DNA from: Acetivibrio ethanolgignens
GTDB taxonomy: Bacteria > Bacillota > Clostridia > Lachnospirales > Lachnospiraceae
Length of the DNA: 64,000 nt
Direction of reading: 5' to 3'
Assembly: GCF_001461035.1 (NCBI RefSeq)
Contig: NZ_LNAM01000112.1
Coordinates: 1-64,000, forward strand
In this document: positions 24,893 through 33,468 of the stretch, in pieces
Layout of the letters: each line of letters opens with the position of its first letter
Position numbering within the stretch: position 1 is the stretch's first letter
The notes under the pieces: model-generated
The model's input: the letters and a program-made list of their open reading frames with translations, nothing else
Told to the model about the DNA's origin: nothing
The model's database searches: none
Program-made: the position numbers and the translations under genes

Positions 24893-25795
24893 ATGGAAAG
24901 GTATGTTAGCATTGATATTGGAGGAACTGCGATAAAATATGGAATTATTGATGAAAATGGGAAGATTCTGGAACGAAGGGAGAAGCCGACCGAGGCTTTT
25001 ATGGGCGGACTATCAATTTTAAAAAAAACCGTTGATATTGTAGAAAATTTTCAGAAGAATTTTGAAATCAATGGCATCTGTATTTCTACAGCAGGTATGG
25101 TAGATGTGAAAAAGGGCTCTATTTTTTATTCTGGGCCACAGATTCCGGATTATGCAGGTACGCAGTTTAAAAAGACCATGGAGGAACGTTTTGGAATTCC
25201 TTGTGAAGTGGAAAATGACGTTAACTGTGCTGGTCTTGCAGAGAGTGTATCCGGAGCAGCAAAGGACAGCTGTATTACTTTGTGTCTGACAATTGGAACA
25301 GGGATTGGTGGTTGCATTGTTATTAATGGAGAGGTGTTCCGTGGCTACAGTGGTAGTGCCTGCGAGGTGGGATATATGCATATGCTGGATAGCGATTTTC
25401 AGACACTGGGTGCAGCCAGCGTGCTGACTAAAAAGGTAGCTGCAAAGAAAAAGGAAGCGAAGAGCAGCTGGAACGGATACCGAATTTTCGAGGAAGCGAA
25501 AAAGGGAGATAGGATTTGCTGCGAGGCAATTGACGAGATGGTGGAGGTTTTGGGAAAAGGAATTGCTAATATCTGTTATGTTATTAACCCACAGATGGTT
25601 GTATTGGGCGGTGGAATTATGGCACAGAAGGAATATCTGTATCCACGGATTCTTTGTGCAATGGAGCGTTATCTGGTATCGAGCATCGCACAAAAGACAA
25701 CTCTTCGGATGGCAGAGCATAAGAATGATGCTGGTATGCTGGGGGCCTTTTATCATTTCAGGAATTGCCAGAAGGAAAGGGAAATGGTAAAATAA
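24893..25795 (+). CDS. nanK: ROK-family N-acetylmannosamine kinase
   Basis: A 300-residue ROK kinase, expected to phosphorylate ManNAc for NanE. ATP-binding SIDIGGTAIKYG (residues 5-16), catalytic Asp in VENDVNCAGLAE (about 104-115), IGTGIGGCIVINGEV and a late VVLGGGIMAQ are all visible. The usual ROK zinc loop (CxCGxxGCxE) is missing: after EVGYMH the sequence is MLDSDFQTLGAAS with no cysteines. It overlaps nothing but ends 26 bases before the RpiR start. Glucokinase is the alternative, less likely in this context. Confidence 0.87.
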   Translation: MERYVSIDIGGTAIKYGIIDENGKILERREKPTEAFMGGLSILKKTVDIVENFQKNFEINGICISTAGMVDVKKGSIFYSGPQIPDYAGTQFKKTMEERFGIPCEVENDVNCAGLAESVSGAAKDSCITLCLTIGTGIGGCIVINGEVFRGYSGSACEVGYMHMLDSDFQTLGAASVLTKKVAAKKKEAKSSWNGYRIFEEAKKGDRICCEAIDEMVEVLGKGIANICYVINPQMVVLGGGIMAQKEYLYPRILCAMERYLVSSIAQKTTLRMAEHKNDAGMLGAFYHFRNCQKEREMVK

Positions 25796-25821
25796 GGATA
25801 AGGAAGAGAGGACGTGGTGTT

Positions 25822-26667
25822 ATGGCAGGGTATGTGAAATCGATTATTCCAATTATTGAATCAAAGTATGATAATTTTACTCAAGTAGAGAAGTGTATTG
25901 CGGATTTTTTTCTTAAAAACAGGGATAATTTGGACTTTTCAGCCAAAAATATTGCAGAGCTGCTATTTGTATCAGAAGCGTCTCTTTCGCGTTTTGCGAA
26001 AAAATGTGGTTTTCATGGATACCGAGAATTTATTTACCAATATGAAGAATGTCTGTCAGAGTCAGAACGAAAGGAAGCTGCGGCTAGTAATACACGGACG
26101 GTGCTGAATATTTATCAGGATATATTAAATAAGACTTATAACCTAATGGATGAAGGTCAGGTTATGCGGATTGTGCATTATATGAATGAAGCGGAGAGAG
26201 TCTTTGTCTGCGGAAAAGGAAGCTCTGGGCTGGCAGCAAGCGAGATGGAAGTTCGATTTATGCGTATTGGCGTGGACATTGACTCATTGCAGGATACAGA
26301 TCGGATGAAGATGCAGGCAGTGTTTCAGGATAAGTATAAGCTGGTGTTTGGAATCAGTTTGAGCGGAGAGACAGAGGAGATTATCTATCTTTTGCAGGAA
26401 TCTTACAAGAGAGGAGCTAAAACGGTTCTTTTGACAGCTAGCAATATGACCAGCTTCCAGGAATTTTGCAGTGAAGTGGTTTTAGTACCTTCTTTAAAGT
26501 ATTTGAACCATGGAAATATTATATCACCGCAGTTCCCGATTTTAGTAATGATAGATATTCTTTATTATTACTATGTAAATCAGGACAAATATGGAAAAGA
26601 GATATTGCATGATAATACGCTGCGAGCCTTAAAGGAAGGAAAAAGGCCACAGCGAATGATAGAATAG
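25822..26667 (+). CDS. RpiR-family (HTH-SIS) regulator of the nan cluster
   Basis: A 281-residue regulator. Residues about 1-75 form the RpiR helix-turn-helix (FTQVEKCIADFFLKN, then FVSEASLSRFAKKCGFHGY). Residues about 110-260 form an SIS sugar-phosphate-binding domain (FVCGKGSSGLAASEMEVRF, GISLSGETEEI). The start at 25822 (MAGYVKSIIP) is chosen because the longer frame from 25765 overlaps nanK and adds a non-homologous basic stretch. RpiR-type NanR proteins sense ManNAc-6-P or GlcN-6-P. Palindromes overlapping the promoters at 8377 and 15399 are its likely sites. Confidence 0.88.
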   Translation: MAGYVKSIIPIIESKYDNFTQVEKCIADFFLKNRDNLDFSAKNIAELLFVSEASLSRFAKKCGFHGYREFIYQYEECLSESERKEAAASNTRTVLNIYQDILNKTYNLMDEGQVMRIVHYMNEAERVFVCGKGSSGLAASEMEVRFMRIGVDIDSLQDTDRMKMQAVFQDKYKLVFGISLSGETEEIIYLLQESYKRGAKTVLLTASNMTSFQEFCSEVVLVPSLKYLNHGNIISPQFPILVMIDILYYYYVNQDKYGKEILHDNTLRALKEGKRPQRMIE

Positions 26668-26678
26668 GAGATGGGAAA

Positions 26679-27818
26679 ATGATTATTCAAAGTGAAAGAG
26701 TGTGGATTGGAGGCCAGTTTATTCCAGCACAGTTAGAAATTTCCGATGGAAAAATCGAAAGGATTTACGGTTATCAGAAAAAGGCGGCCGATGTGGATTA
26801 TGGTACAGATAGGATGCTGCCGGGTTTTATTGATGTACATACTCATGGAGCTTATGGCTTTGACACAAACGATGGTGAGCCGGAGGGATTGCGTGAGTGG
26901 ATGAAGAGGATTCCGGAAGAGGGAGTTACCTCCATCCTGCCGACAACGGTGACACAGATGCCGGATGTGCTGACAAAGGCAGTTGCAAATGTAGCGGCAG
27001 TAATAGAAGAGGGGTATGAAGGAGCCGAGATTTTAGGAATTCATTTTGAGGGTCCATATCTGGATATGCAGTATAAGGGTGCCCAGCCACCGGAGGCGAT
27101 TGCTGAGCCTTCCGTGGAGCAGTTTAAGATGTACCAGGAGGCAGCGAAGGGCTGGATTAAGTATATTACGGTCAGCCCGGAGCATGATAAGGATCTTGCA
27201 CTGACCCGCTACTGTGCCCAGAACGGTGTGGTTGTCAGTATGGGACATTCTTCTGCTACTTACGAGGAAGGGGTGTTAGCAATAGCCAATGGTGCCTCCT
27301 CTATGACACATGTTTATAACGGAATGACGGGATTCTTGCACCGTGCACCTGGACTTGTGGGTACGGCACTCCGCGTAAGAGATATCTATGGTGAGGTTAT
27401 CGGTGATGGACACCATTCCCATGTGGCAGCTCTCAATGTATTTTTCCAGAGCAAGGGATGTGACAGAGGGATTCTTATAACGGATTCCCTTCGGGCAAAG
27501 CACTGCCCGCCGGGAGGAAATTACCAGCTGGGAGGTCATGACATCGAAATCAGTAAGGAGGGACTGGCTTATCTTAGGGGAACCCAGACTATTGCAGGAA
27601 GTACGCTTTCTATGAATATGGGACTTAAGATTCTGGTAGAAAAGGCAGGTATTCCAATGGATGCAGCTATCAATGCCTGCACAAGGAATCCGGCCAGATG
27701 CTTAGGTGTGGATAAAAGAAAAGGATGTCTGTGTGCCGGCTATGATGCAGATATTGTTGTACTGACAAATGATTATGAGGTAGTACAGACCTACTGCTGC
27801 GGCAAAGCATTTTTATAA
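26679..27818 (+). CDS. nagA: N-acetylglucosamine-6-phosphate deacetylase
   Basis: A 379-residue amidohydrolase converting GlcNAc-6-P to GlcN-6-P and acetate, the last step before the NagB reaction. Visible family sites: DVHTHGAYGFDTND, GIHFEGPYL, SMGHSSATYEEG, MTHVYNGM, DGHHSHVA and the catalytic Asp in ITDSLRA. Length is normal. It is the last gene of the cluster, 11 bases after rpiR, followed by a terminator. No nagB is in the window, so a chromosomal copy elsewhere is expected. Confidence 0.95.
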   Translation: MIIQSERVWIGGQFIPAQLEISDGKIERIYGYQKKAADVDYGTDRMLPGFIDVHTHGAYGFDTNDGEPEGLREWMKRIPEEGVTSILPTTVTQMPDVLTKAVANVAAVIEEGYEGAEILGIHFEGPYLDMQYKGAQPPEAIAEPSVEQFKMYQEAAKGWIKYITVSPEHDKDLALTRYCAQNGVVVSMGHSSATYEEGVLAIANGASSMTHVYNGMTGFLHRAPGLVGTALRVRDIYGEVIGDGHHSHVAALNVFFQSKGCDRGILITDSLRAKHCPPGGNYQLGGHDIEISKEGLAYLRGTQTIAGSTLSMNMGLKILVEKAGIPMDAAINACTRNPARCLGVDKRKGCLCAGYDADIVVLTNDYEVVQTYCCGKAFL

Positions 27819-27833
27819 TTGTGTGAGATTAGA

Positions 27834-27863
27834 AGAGGTGTGTCTTGGCATACCTCTTTTTTT
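27834..27863 (+). terminator. Terminator of the second nan operon
   Basis: Arms AGAGGT(GTG) and (CAT)ACCTCT around TCTTGG, followed by a run of Ts to 27863. Confidence 0.88.
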
Positions 27864-27864
27864 C

Positions 27865-27893
27865 TTGAATTTCCATGACGGCTATAGTATACT
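27865..27893 (+). promoter_or_regulatory. Sigma-A promoter of the cdaA operon
   Basis: TTGAAT (27865-27870), 17 bases, TATACT (27888-27893), about 47 bases before the first gene of the operon. Confidence 0.75.
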
Positions 27894-27939
27894 AAAAGTG
27901 CATGAGTATGTCTGCTGACAGGAAAGGAAGTAAAGAACC

Positions 27940-28356
27940 GTGCTTGATGAAAAAAGAATCCGTATTATGACCCGTCTGGCTCTGAGCGAAGAGAAGCATG
28001 GAAAGGAAAATTTTAATATCGGCAAGTACTACAAATCGGATTATATCCGCTGCAGCCTTTTGAAAACGATTCTTGCTGTGACTGTTGGCTATGTTCTGAT
28101 TTTAGGAATGATTGCACTTTATCATGCAGAGTATTTAATAGCGAATGCGGCAAAGCTTGATTACAGAACGCTTGGCATGTATATTCTCGGAATTTATCTG
28201 TTAATTTTAATGGTTTATTCAGGAATTACTGTGACGATTTCAACGGTAAAATATGCCAGGGCTGTCCGTTTTGAGAAGAAATTTGGCAATGTTCTTGGTA
28301 TACTCCACAAGCTTTATGAAGAAGCGAAGCTGGGACAGGAGGAACTTAGAAAATGA
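27940..28356 (+). CDS. Two-helix membrane protein, unrecognised, cdaA operon
   Basis: A 138-residue protein starting at GTG 27940 after GGAAAGGAAG. A soluble N-terminus (about 1-38) is followed by two membrane helices (about 40-60 and 75-105) and a charged C-terminal helix (EKKFGNVLGILHKLYEEAK). I do not recognise the family. Its stop overlaps the next start by 4 bases, so it is coupled to the multi-helix protein and lies in an operon leading to cdaA and cdaR, suggesting an envelope role. Confidence 0.75.
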   Translation: MLDEKRIRIMTRLALSEEKHGKENFNIGKYYKSDYIRCSLLKTILAVTVGYVLILGMIALYHAEYLIANAAKLDYRTLGMYILGIYLLILMVYSGITVTISTVKYARAVRFEKKFGNVLGILHKLYEEAKLGQEELRK

Positions 28357-29306
28357 TGTTTTTATTGGAAATAAAGGAAAGAATAAAGGAATTTTATTAT
28401 AAAAATAAAACTTTTGTGGAGCCTGTTTGGAAATTTGTTGCAGCAATTATTGTTTTTATGATTATAAAACAGCAGCTGGGATATAATGATAAACTGGCGA
28501 GTATTCCGGTAATTATGGTACTGGCGTTGATAGCAGCTTTTACCAGCTCTAGTATTTTTGTTTTTCTATCTTGCATTTTAACGATAGGTCTGGTGTTTAG
28601 TGCTTCGATGATACTGGCAGTGATTGTGGCACTTGTCTACGTTGTTATGTATTGTATGGTACTTCGTTTTACACTGAAATTCAGTTATGTGCTGGTGCTG
28701 ACACCTATTTTATTTGTACTGAAGATTCCATACTGTATTCCGCTGATTATGGGAATTATAAGTACACCGATTGCAATTTTACCGGTAAGCTGTGGAATTA
28801 TTGTATATTATATGTTTTTAGTAATACAGACAACCGCAAATACTACTTTTGGAGTATCAATGGAGGATGCTTTGAATATATATAAAATTGTTGCAGGTGG
28901 TGTGTTCTCAAATAAGGAGATGCTGGTAGACCTCCTGGTATTTGCCATAGCACTTTTAATTACTTACATTATACGCAGACAGGTAATTAACCATGCCTTT
29001 GAAATTGGTATTGGAGCAGGAACGATTGTGGTGATAGTAGGCTCCCTGGCCGGAAGGATGGTATTTGATACCGGTAATATAAGTACAGTGGTTATCGGTA
29101 CAGTAATTTCCGGTCTGATTGCACTGGGAGTCTGGTTCTTCCGGATGGGGCTTGACTATACAGCAGTGGAGAGAATACAGTTTGAAGATGATGATTATTA
29201 TTACTATGTAAAAGCAGTACCAAAGCTTTCGATTACGGCTCCGGAAAAAAATGTAAAACGGATTAATAATCCAAATCCTTCCGGAGGATTTGAGGAGGAA
29301 AGTTAA
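28353..29306 (+). CDS. Multi-pass membrane protein, unrecognised, cdaA operon
   Basis: A 317-residue protein with about eight hydrophobic helices between residues 28 and 265. A cytosolic acidic/tyrosine-rich stretch (FEDDDYYYYVKAVPKLS, about 277-293) and a proline-rich tail (NNPNPSGGFEEES) follow. No enzyme motif is visible. It is coupled to the gene before it and lies 35 bases before cdaA, so it may be an envelope or c-di-AMP-related membrane partner; this is inference from position only. Confidence 0.75.
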   Translation: MMFLLEIKERIKEFYYKNKTFVEPVWKFVAAIIVFMIIKQQLGYNDKLASIPVIMVLALIAAFTSSSIFVFLSCILTIGLVFSASMILAVIVALVYVVMYCMVLRFTLKFSYVLVLTPILFVLKIPYCIPLIMGIISTPIAILPVSCGIIVYYMFLVIQTTANTTFGVSMEDALNIYKIVAGGVFSNKEMLVDLLVFAIALLITYIIRRQVINHAFEIGIGAGTIVVIVGSLAGRMVFDTGNISTVVIGTVISGLIALGVWFFRMGLDYTAVERIQFEDDDYYYYVKAVPKLSITAPEKNVKRINNPNPSGGFEEES

Positions 29307-29341
29307 GAAAATTAGGTTAGTTGGTTTATGCGGAGGCAGGA

Positions 29342-30229
29342 ATGGATATTTTAAAGAGTATCTTTGAAAAGTATTTGACAATAGGCAGTTTGCCAACGAG
29401 GATAACACCGATTGATATTCTCGAAATATTGATTATAGCATTTGTTCTTTATCACATTATTATCTGGGTGAAGCAGACTAGAGCCTGGATTGTGGTAAAG
29501 GGCCTTATTGTGATACTTTTTGTAATACTGATTGCAGTGATTCTGGAGATGAGAGCGATTCTCTGGATTTTTGAAAATTCCATTCAGATTATTATCACAG
29601 CACTGATTGTAGTATTCCAGCCGGAGCTTAGGAAGGCCTTAGAACAGCTGGGAAGAAAGAATTATATTGCTTCCCTGATTCCTTTTGAGGATACTAAAGG
29701 AAAAGAACAGAAGTATTCGGAGCGTACAGTCAATGAGATTGTAAAGGCTGCCTATGAAATGGGTAAGAGCAAGACAGGTGCTTTGATTGTTATGGAACGG
29801 GAGGTTGCTCTAAACGAGTTTGAACGTACGGGTATTGCCTTGGATTCCCTGGTAAGCAGCCAGCTTCTGATTAATATTTTTGAACACAATACACCTTTAC
29901 ATGACGGTGCTGTCATTGTACGGGGAGACCGTATTACGGCAGCGACCTGTTATTTACCGCTGTCAGATAATATGGAGCTTTCCAAGGAGCTTGGAACAAG
30001 ACATAGGGCAGCGGTGGGTATTAGTGAGGTGACAGATAGTATTACAGTCATTGTTTCGGAAGAGACAGGTAAGGTATCGATTGCTTTAGAGGGTGAGATT
30101 ATCCGTGCAGTGGATGGCGAAACTCTGAAAAAGTATCTGCTGGCGGCGGAAAATGATACAAAGCCGGTAAAACGGAAAATTAAATTATGGAAGGGAAGAA
30201 GAAAAGATGAAAGAACGTCTGACAAATAA
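29342..30229 (+). CDS. cdaA: Membrane diadenylate cyclase
   Basis: A 295-residue CdaA/DacA enzyme making c-di-AMP from two ATP. Three N-terminal membrane helices (about 25-95) precede the DAC domain. The catalytic motifs LHDGAVIVRGDRI (DGA at 188-190) and GTRHRAAVG (RHR at 220-222) are intact. The start at 29342 (MDILKSIFEK) is preferred to 29321 because GGAGGCAGG lies immediately before it. The end overlaps cdaR by 23 bases, the usual cdaA-cdaR coupling. Confidence 0.95.
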   Translation: MDILKSIFEKYLTIGSLPTRITPIDILEILIIAFVLYHIIIWVKQTRAWIVVKGLIVILFVILIAVILEMRAILWIFENSIQIIITALIVVFQPELRKALEQLGRKNYIASLIPFEDTKGKEQKYSERTVNEIVKAAYEMGKSKTGALIVMEREVALNEFERTGIALDSLVSSQLLINIFEHNTPLHDGAVIVRGDRITAATCYLPLSDNMELSKELGTRHRAAVGISEVTDSITVIVSEETGKVSIALEGEIIRAVDGETLKKYLLAAENDTKPVKRKIKLWKGRRKDERTSDK

Positions 30230-31490
30230 TTTTGGCATAAAGCTTCTGTCCCTGTTTTTAGCAGCGATAATGTGGATTGTAATTATTAATCTGGACGATC
30301 CGATAATAGCAAGGACTTATCAAAATATTACTGTAGACATTACGAATGAATCAGCGATTGCTTCTCTGGGGCAGGTATATGATGTTGTAGAGGGGAGAAC
30401 AGTTTCTGTTACTGTAAAGGGAAAACGAAGCATTGTAGATAAAATCAAGGCTGCTGATTTAAAGGCGAGCGTAGATTTGTCTAATATTTCTTCTTTTAAT
30501 AAAGTAGAGATTACAGCTTCCTGTGAAAAATATGCTTATGAAAATCTGGAAATTACAGCGAAACCAAAGCTGATGCAGATAACCTTAGAGGATCGCGGTG
30601 AAAAGCAGGTCAATGTTAAGGTGACAACGACTGGAACCCCGGCAGATGGCTACAGTGTCGGTATGATTGAGGCGAAACCGGTGATGTTAGCTATCAGTGG
30701 AGCCGAATCTGTAGTTGCTAAAATTGAAGAGGCAAGGGTAATGGTTGATGTGAGTGGAGAGACAGAGACCTTTACACGAAAGGGACTGGAGCCGAAGCTG
30801 TATGATGCAGATGGTAATGAAATTGATGCTTCTCGTCTGACTTTTAATAAAAAGACGGTATCTGCAAAGGTAAATATTTTAAAAACCAAGAGTGTGCCGG
30901 TTCAAGTGACAACGGTTGGAACTCCGGCTCATGGCTATGGGATATATCAGGTTGATTATGAACCGAAGATGGTAGAAATTGCAGGCTCTGATGAAGAATT
31001 GGCTAACATAAGCTCTATCCCATTGGAAATTAATGTAGATGGGGTATCAGCAGATGTAGAGCAGACGATAGCTCTGGAAGAGCAGCTTGCAAAGGGCATT
31101 CGTATTGTGGATAATGTGGAGTCAGTAGTGGTGAAGATTACAATTAAGGCAATGGAAACCCGGGAATTTTATCTGAATCCGGCGGATATTTCTACAAAAA
31201 ATATGCCGGCAGGTATGAATTTTGCTTTTGCTTCTCCGGATACCTCTGTCAGGCTGCGGATTATGGGGATGGAAGAATCCTTAAGCCGCTTCAGTGTAGC
31301 TAATCTGGGAGCCTATATCGATTTGGAGGGGATTGGTGAAGGAACGCACCAGGTAGAAATTCAGCTTAATCTAGGTGAAGAGCTACATTTGGTAGAGACA
31401 CCGAAGATTTCAGTAAAGCTTACTCCGGAGGGGCAGGAAGAACCGACAGACAATCAGGACACAGAAGATGAAGGAGGAGAGAGTGAGTAG
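30207..31490 (+). CDS. cdaR: YbbR-domain regulator of CdaA
   Basis: A 427-residue protein with one N-terminal membrane helix (LFLAAIMWIVIINLDDP, about 12-28). Successive extracellular YbbR domains follow, recognisable by repeats such as VTTTGTPADGYSVGMIEAKP and VTTVGTPAHGYGIYQVDYEP. The C-terminus is acidic (QDTEDEGGESE). CdaR homologues modulate CdaA at the membrane. The canonical third gene, glmM, does not follow; an HPr-like gene does. Confidence 0.92.
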   Translation: MKERLTNNFGIKLLSLFLAAIMWIVIINLDDPIIARTYQNITVDITNESAIASLGQVYDVVEGRTVSVTVKGKRSIVDKIKAADLKASVDLSNISSFNKVEITASCEKYAYENLEITAKPKLMQITLEDRGEKQVNVKVTTTGTPADGYSVGMIEAKPVMLAISGAESVVAKIEEARVMVDVSGETETFTRKGLEPKLYDADGNEIDASRLTFNKKTVSAKVNILKTKSVPVQVTTVGTPAHGYGIYQVDYEPKMVEIAGSDEELANISSIPLEINVDGVSADVEQTIALEEQLAKGIRIVDNVESVVVKITIKAMETREFYLNPADISTKNMPAGMNFAFASPDTSVRLRIMGMEESLSRFSVANLGAYIDLEGIGEGTHQVEIQLNLGEELHLVETPKISVKLTPEGQEEPTDNQDTEDEGGESE

Positions 31491-31511
31491 TAATATATAA
31501 GGAGTGATAGT

Positions 31512-31778
31512 ATGGTTAGCAGGGCTACAACAATTAAGGACCCTAAGGGGCTGCATCTTCGGACAGCTACCATTTTCAGCGGCGAGGCATTGAAATTTAA
31601 GTGTTCCGTTAAAATACGTTCCGGGAATGCGACGCTGAATGCAAAAAGTGTTCTGGGGGTTTTGGGAACCTGTGCTAAATATGGTGATGAGGTAGAAATT
31701 ATTTGCAGCGGTGAGGATGAAGAGAAAGCGGCCGAGACACTAATTGAGATTTTGCGTAATTTAAACATAGAAGAATAA
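31512..31778 (+). CDS. HPr-family phosphocarrier-like protein with altered active-site loop
   Basis: An 88-residue HPr-fold protein. His15 is present in GLHLRTA where classic HPr has GLHARPA, and Ser46 in AKSVLGVLG corresponds to the HPr kinase site. The substitutions at Ala16 and Pro18 suggest a paralogue (Crh- or NPr-like or specialised) rather than the main PTS HPr. No enzyme I gene is nearby. The start has an AAGGAG site. A terminator follows, closing the cdaA operon. Confidence 0.82.
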   Translation: MVSRATTIKDPKGLHLRTATIFSGEALKFKCSVKIRSGNATLNAKSVLGVLGTCAKYGDEVEIICSGEDEEKAAETLIEILRNLNIEE

Positions 31779-31783
31779 AAGAG

Positions 31784-31818
31784 CTGCTGCGGAGCTTTTG
31801 TGTTTCGCAGCAGTTTTT
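31784..31818 (+). terminator. Terminator after the HPr-like gene
   Basis: Arms CTGCTGCG (31784-31791) and CGCAGCAG (31806-31813) followed by five Ts. Confidence 0.88.
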
Positions 31819-31854
31819 GGGGAAAAGAGAATTAGAAGTGGAGGATAGAAAAGC

Positions 31855-32715
31855 ATGTGGATTGCAGATGGATGGAAGGATTATGAAGTAATTGACTGTT
31901 CTTCTGGTGAGAAGCTGGAACGTTGGGGAAAGTATATTTTGGTACGGCCGGATCCACAGGTTATCTGGGATACGCCGAAACGGGACAGAGGCTGGAAGCG
32001 GCCAAATGCCCATTATCATAGAAGTCAAAAGGGCGGTGGCGAATGGGAGTTTTTTGATTTGCCAAAGCAGTGGCAGATACATTACCGCGATTTGACTTTT
32101 AATCTGCAGCCTTTTAATTTTAAGCATACAGGACTTTTTCCAGAGCAGGCAGCAAATTGGGATTGGTTCCGGGAGAAGATTGAGAAGGCGGGACGTCCGA
32201 TTAAGGTGCTGAATCTATTTGCTTATACAGGAGGAGCCAGTGTGGCAGCTGCAAAAGCAGGAGCCAGCGTAACCCACGTGGATGCATCCAAGGGTATGGT
32301 GACCTGGGCAAAGGAAAATGCAGCAGCTTCTGGCCTGTCGGATGCTCCAATCCGCTGGATTGTGGATGATTGTGTGAAATTTGTAGAGCGGGAAATCCGT
32401 CGAGGCAACCACTACGATGCAATTATCATGGATCCACCGTCTTACGGCAGGGGACCAAAGGGAGAAATCTGGAAAATTGAAGAAAAAATTCATCCGTTTG
32501 TCCAGCTTTGTACCCAGGTGCTGTCGGATGACCCATTGTTTTTCCTGATTAATTCCTACACAACTGGCCTGCAGCCGGCGGTGCTTTCCTATATGGTAAA
32601 TACAGAGGTGGTTTCCAGGTTTGGAGGACAGGTAGATGCTCAGGAAATCGGTCTTCCGGTATCGGGCAATGGCTTGGTGCTGCCGTGTGGAGCATCTGCC
32701 AGATGGGAAAAATAA
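31855..32715 (+). CDS. Class I SAM-dependent methyltransferase, RlmI/COG1092-like
   Basis: A 286-residue methyltransferase. The N-terminal segment (WGKYILVRPDPQVIW) is followed by a Rossmann core with SAM motif NLFAYTGGASVAAAKAGA (about 119-136), acidic VDASKGMV, VDDCVKF and the catalytic-type IMDPPSYGRGPKG (about 192-204). The DPPSY motif points to N- or C5-methylation of RNA. The closest group by sequence feel is the 23S rRNA methyltransferase RlmI/COG1092 family without its PUA domain; the target base is not known. Monocistronic with a strong terminator. Confidence 0.83.
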   Translation: MWIADGWKDYEVIDCSSGEKLERWGKYILVRPDPQVIWDTPKRDRGWKRPNAHYHRSQKGGGEWEFFDLPKQWQIHYRDLTFNLQPFNFKHTGLFPEQAANWDWFREKIEKAGRPIKVLNLFAYTGGASVAAAKAGASVTHVDASKGMVTWAKENAAASGLSDAPIRWIVDDCVKFVEREIRRGNHYDAIIMDPPSYGRGPKGEIWKIEEKIHPFVQLCTQVLSDDPLFFLINSYTTGLQPAVLSYMVNTEVVSRFGGQVDAQEIGLPVSGNGLVLPCGASARWEK

Positions 32716-32729
32716 GATATGGGGTAATA

Positions 32730-32773
32730 AAAAAAGGTAGCAGGCAGTTCTATATCTGCCTGCTACCTTTTTT
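32730..32773. terminator. Strong bidirectional terminator
   Basis: Perfect 18-bp arms (32730-32747 and 32756-32773) containing GGTAGCAGGCAG, with A-run and T-run on the two sides. It serves the methyltransferase and the convergent regulator. Confidence 0.95.
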
Positions 32774-33239
32774 ATTTGTGCATTATAAAGCTTTTGACGT
32801 TTCGGATACCTGCAACTGCAAAGGCGATAGCGCCGCTGAATAAGAACAGGAATCCAATAGGGAGAAGGAAAAAGCCTTCATGCAAAAAACCTTCGCTGTC
32901 GATGTATTCCACAGTAATCCCTTTCAAAAACAGGCAAGCTGCACCAATGCAAAGCAAGATACTTCCTATAATAATAATGCTGCGATTTATTTTTGCCCGA
33001 TTGGTTTCGCTTCCATCTTGAATTAATTTGTGTTCCATATCACTCCCTCCTAATATTAATTGATCAAGCGAAAGGTTAAATACTTTTGCAATTTTTACAA
33101 CCATTTCAAGATCAGGCAGATTTCGGTTATTTTCCCAGCTGGATATAGTCTGTCTGGAAACGTTTAGTTGGGTTGCCAGCTGTTCCTGAGTTAAGCCATT
33201 CTCTGACCTGATTTTTTTAATTTGTTCTCCAAAATTCAT
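32772..33239 (-). CDS. XRE regulator with C-terminal membrane domain
   Basis: A 155-residue protein. Residues 3-58 are a Cro/C1 helix-turn-helix (FGEQIKKIRSENGLTQEQLA, VSRQTISSWENNRNLPDLE). Two membrane helices follow (about 85-105 and 120-145) around a short acidic loop, with a basic tail. Membrane-anchored XRE proteins of this kind are common in Clostridia. Its stop overlaps the terminator with the convergent methyltransferase. A possible promoter on the minus strand has its -10 at 33360-33355. Confidence 0.85.
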   Translation of the reverse strand: MNFGEQIKKIRSENGLTQEQLATQLNVSRQTISSWENNRNLPDLEMVVKIAKVFNLSLDQLILGGSDMEHKLIQDGSETNRAKINRSIIIIGSILLCIGAACLFLKGITVEYIDSEGFLHEGFFLLPIGFLFLFSGAIAFAVAGIRNVKSFIMHK

Positions 33240-33435
33240 AAAGTAATCCTCCCTTTGCTCGTTATTATCATTTTAGGTAAACAGTGGATTTTCTGCAAGA
33301 CAGCCTCTCTGTCATAGGTAATTTTTGCACGCTAGAGTTGCTGTCATTGCCTTTATTATACTATATTGAGGCAAAGAAGTAAAAATATAGAAAAAATATT
33401 GTAAATGTAGATGAGGTTAGATACAATGGTTACAT

Positions 33436-33468
33436 GACATATCGGTGTCGTGTTTAACGTGCTATGAT
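33436..33468 (+). promoter_or_regulatory. Palindromic operator and -10 of the decayed WYL regulator region
   Basis: GACATATCGGTGTC (33436-33449) has inverted GACA/TGTC halves and is followed by TATGAT (33463-33468). There is no good -35, suggesting a regulated promoter. It lies immediately in front of a WYL gene that has lost its 5' part. Confidence 0.4.

Noticed and set aside
25019-25756. 245-codon frame on the minus strand
   Set aside because: Antisense to nanK, with Cys/His-rich composition and no ribosome-binding site; a shadow of the nanK codon pattern.
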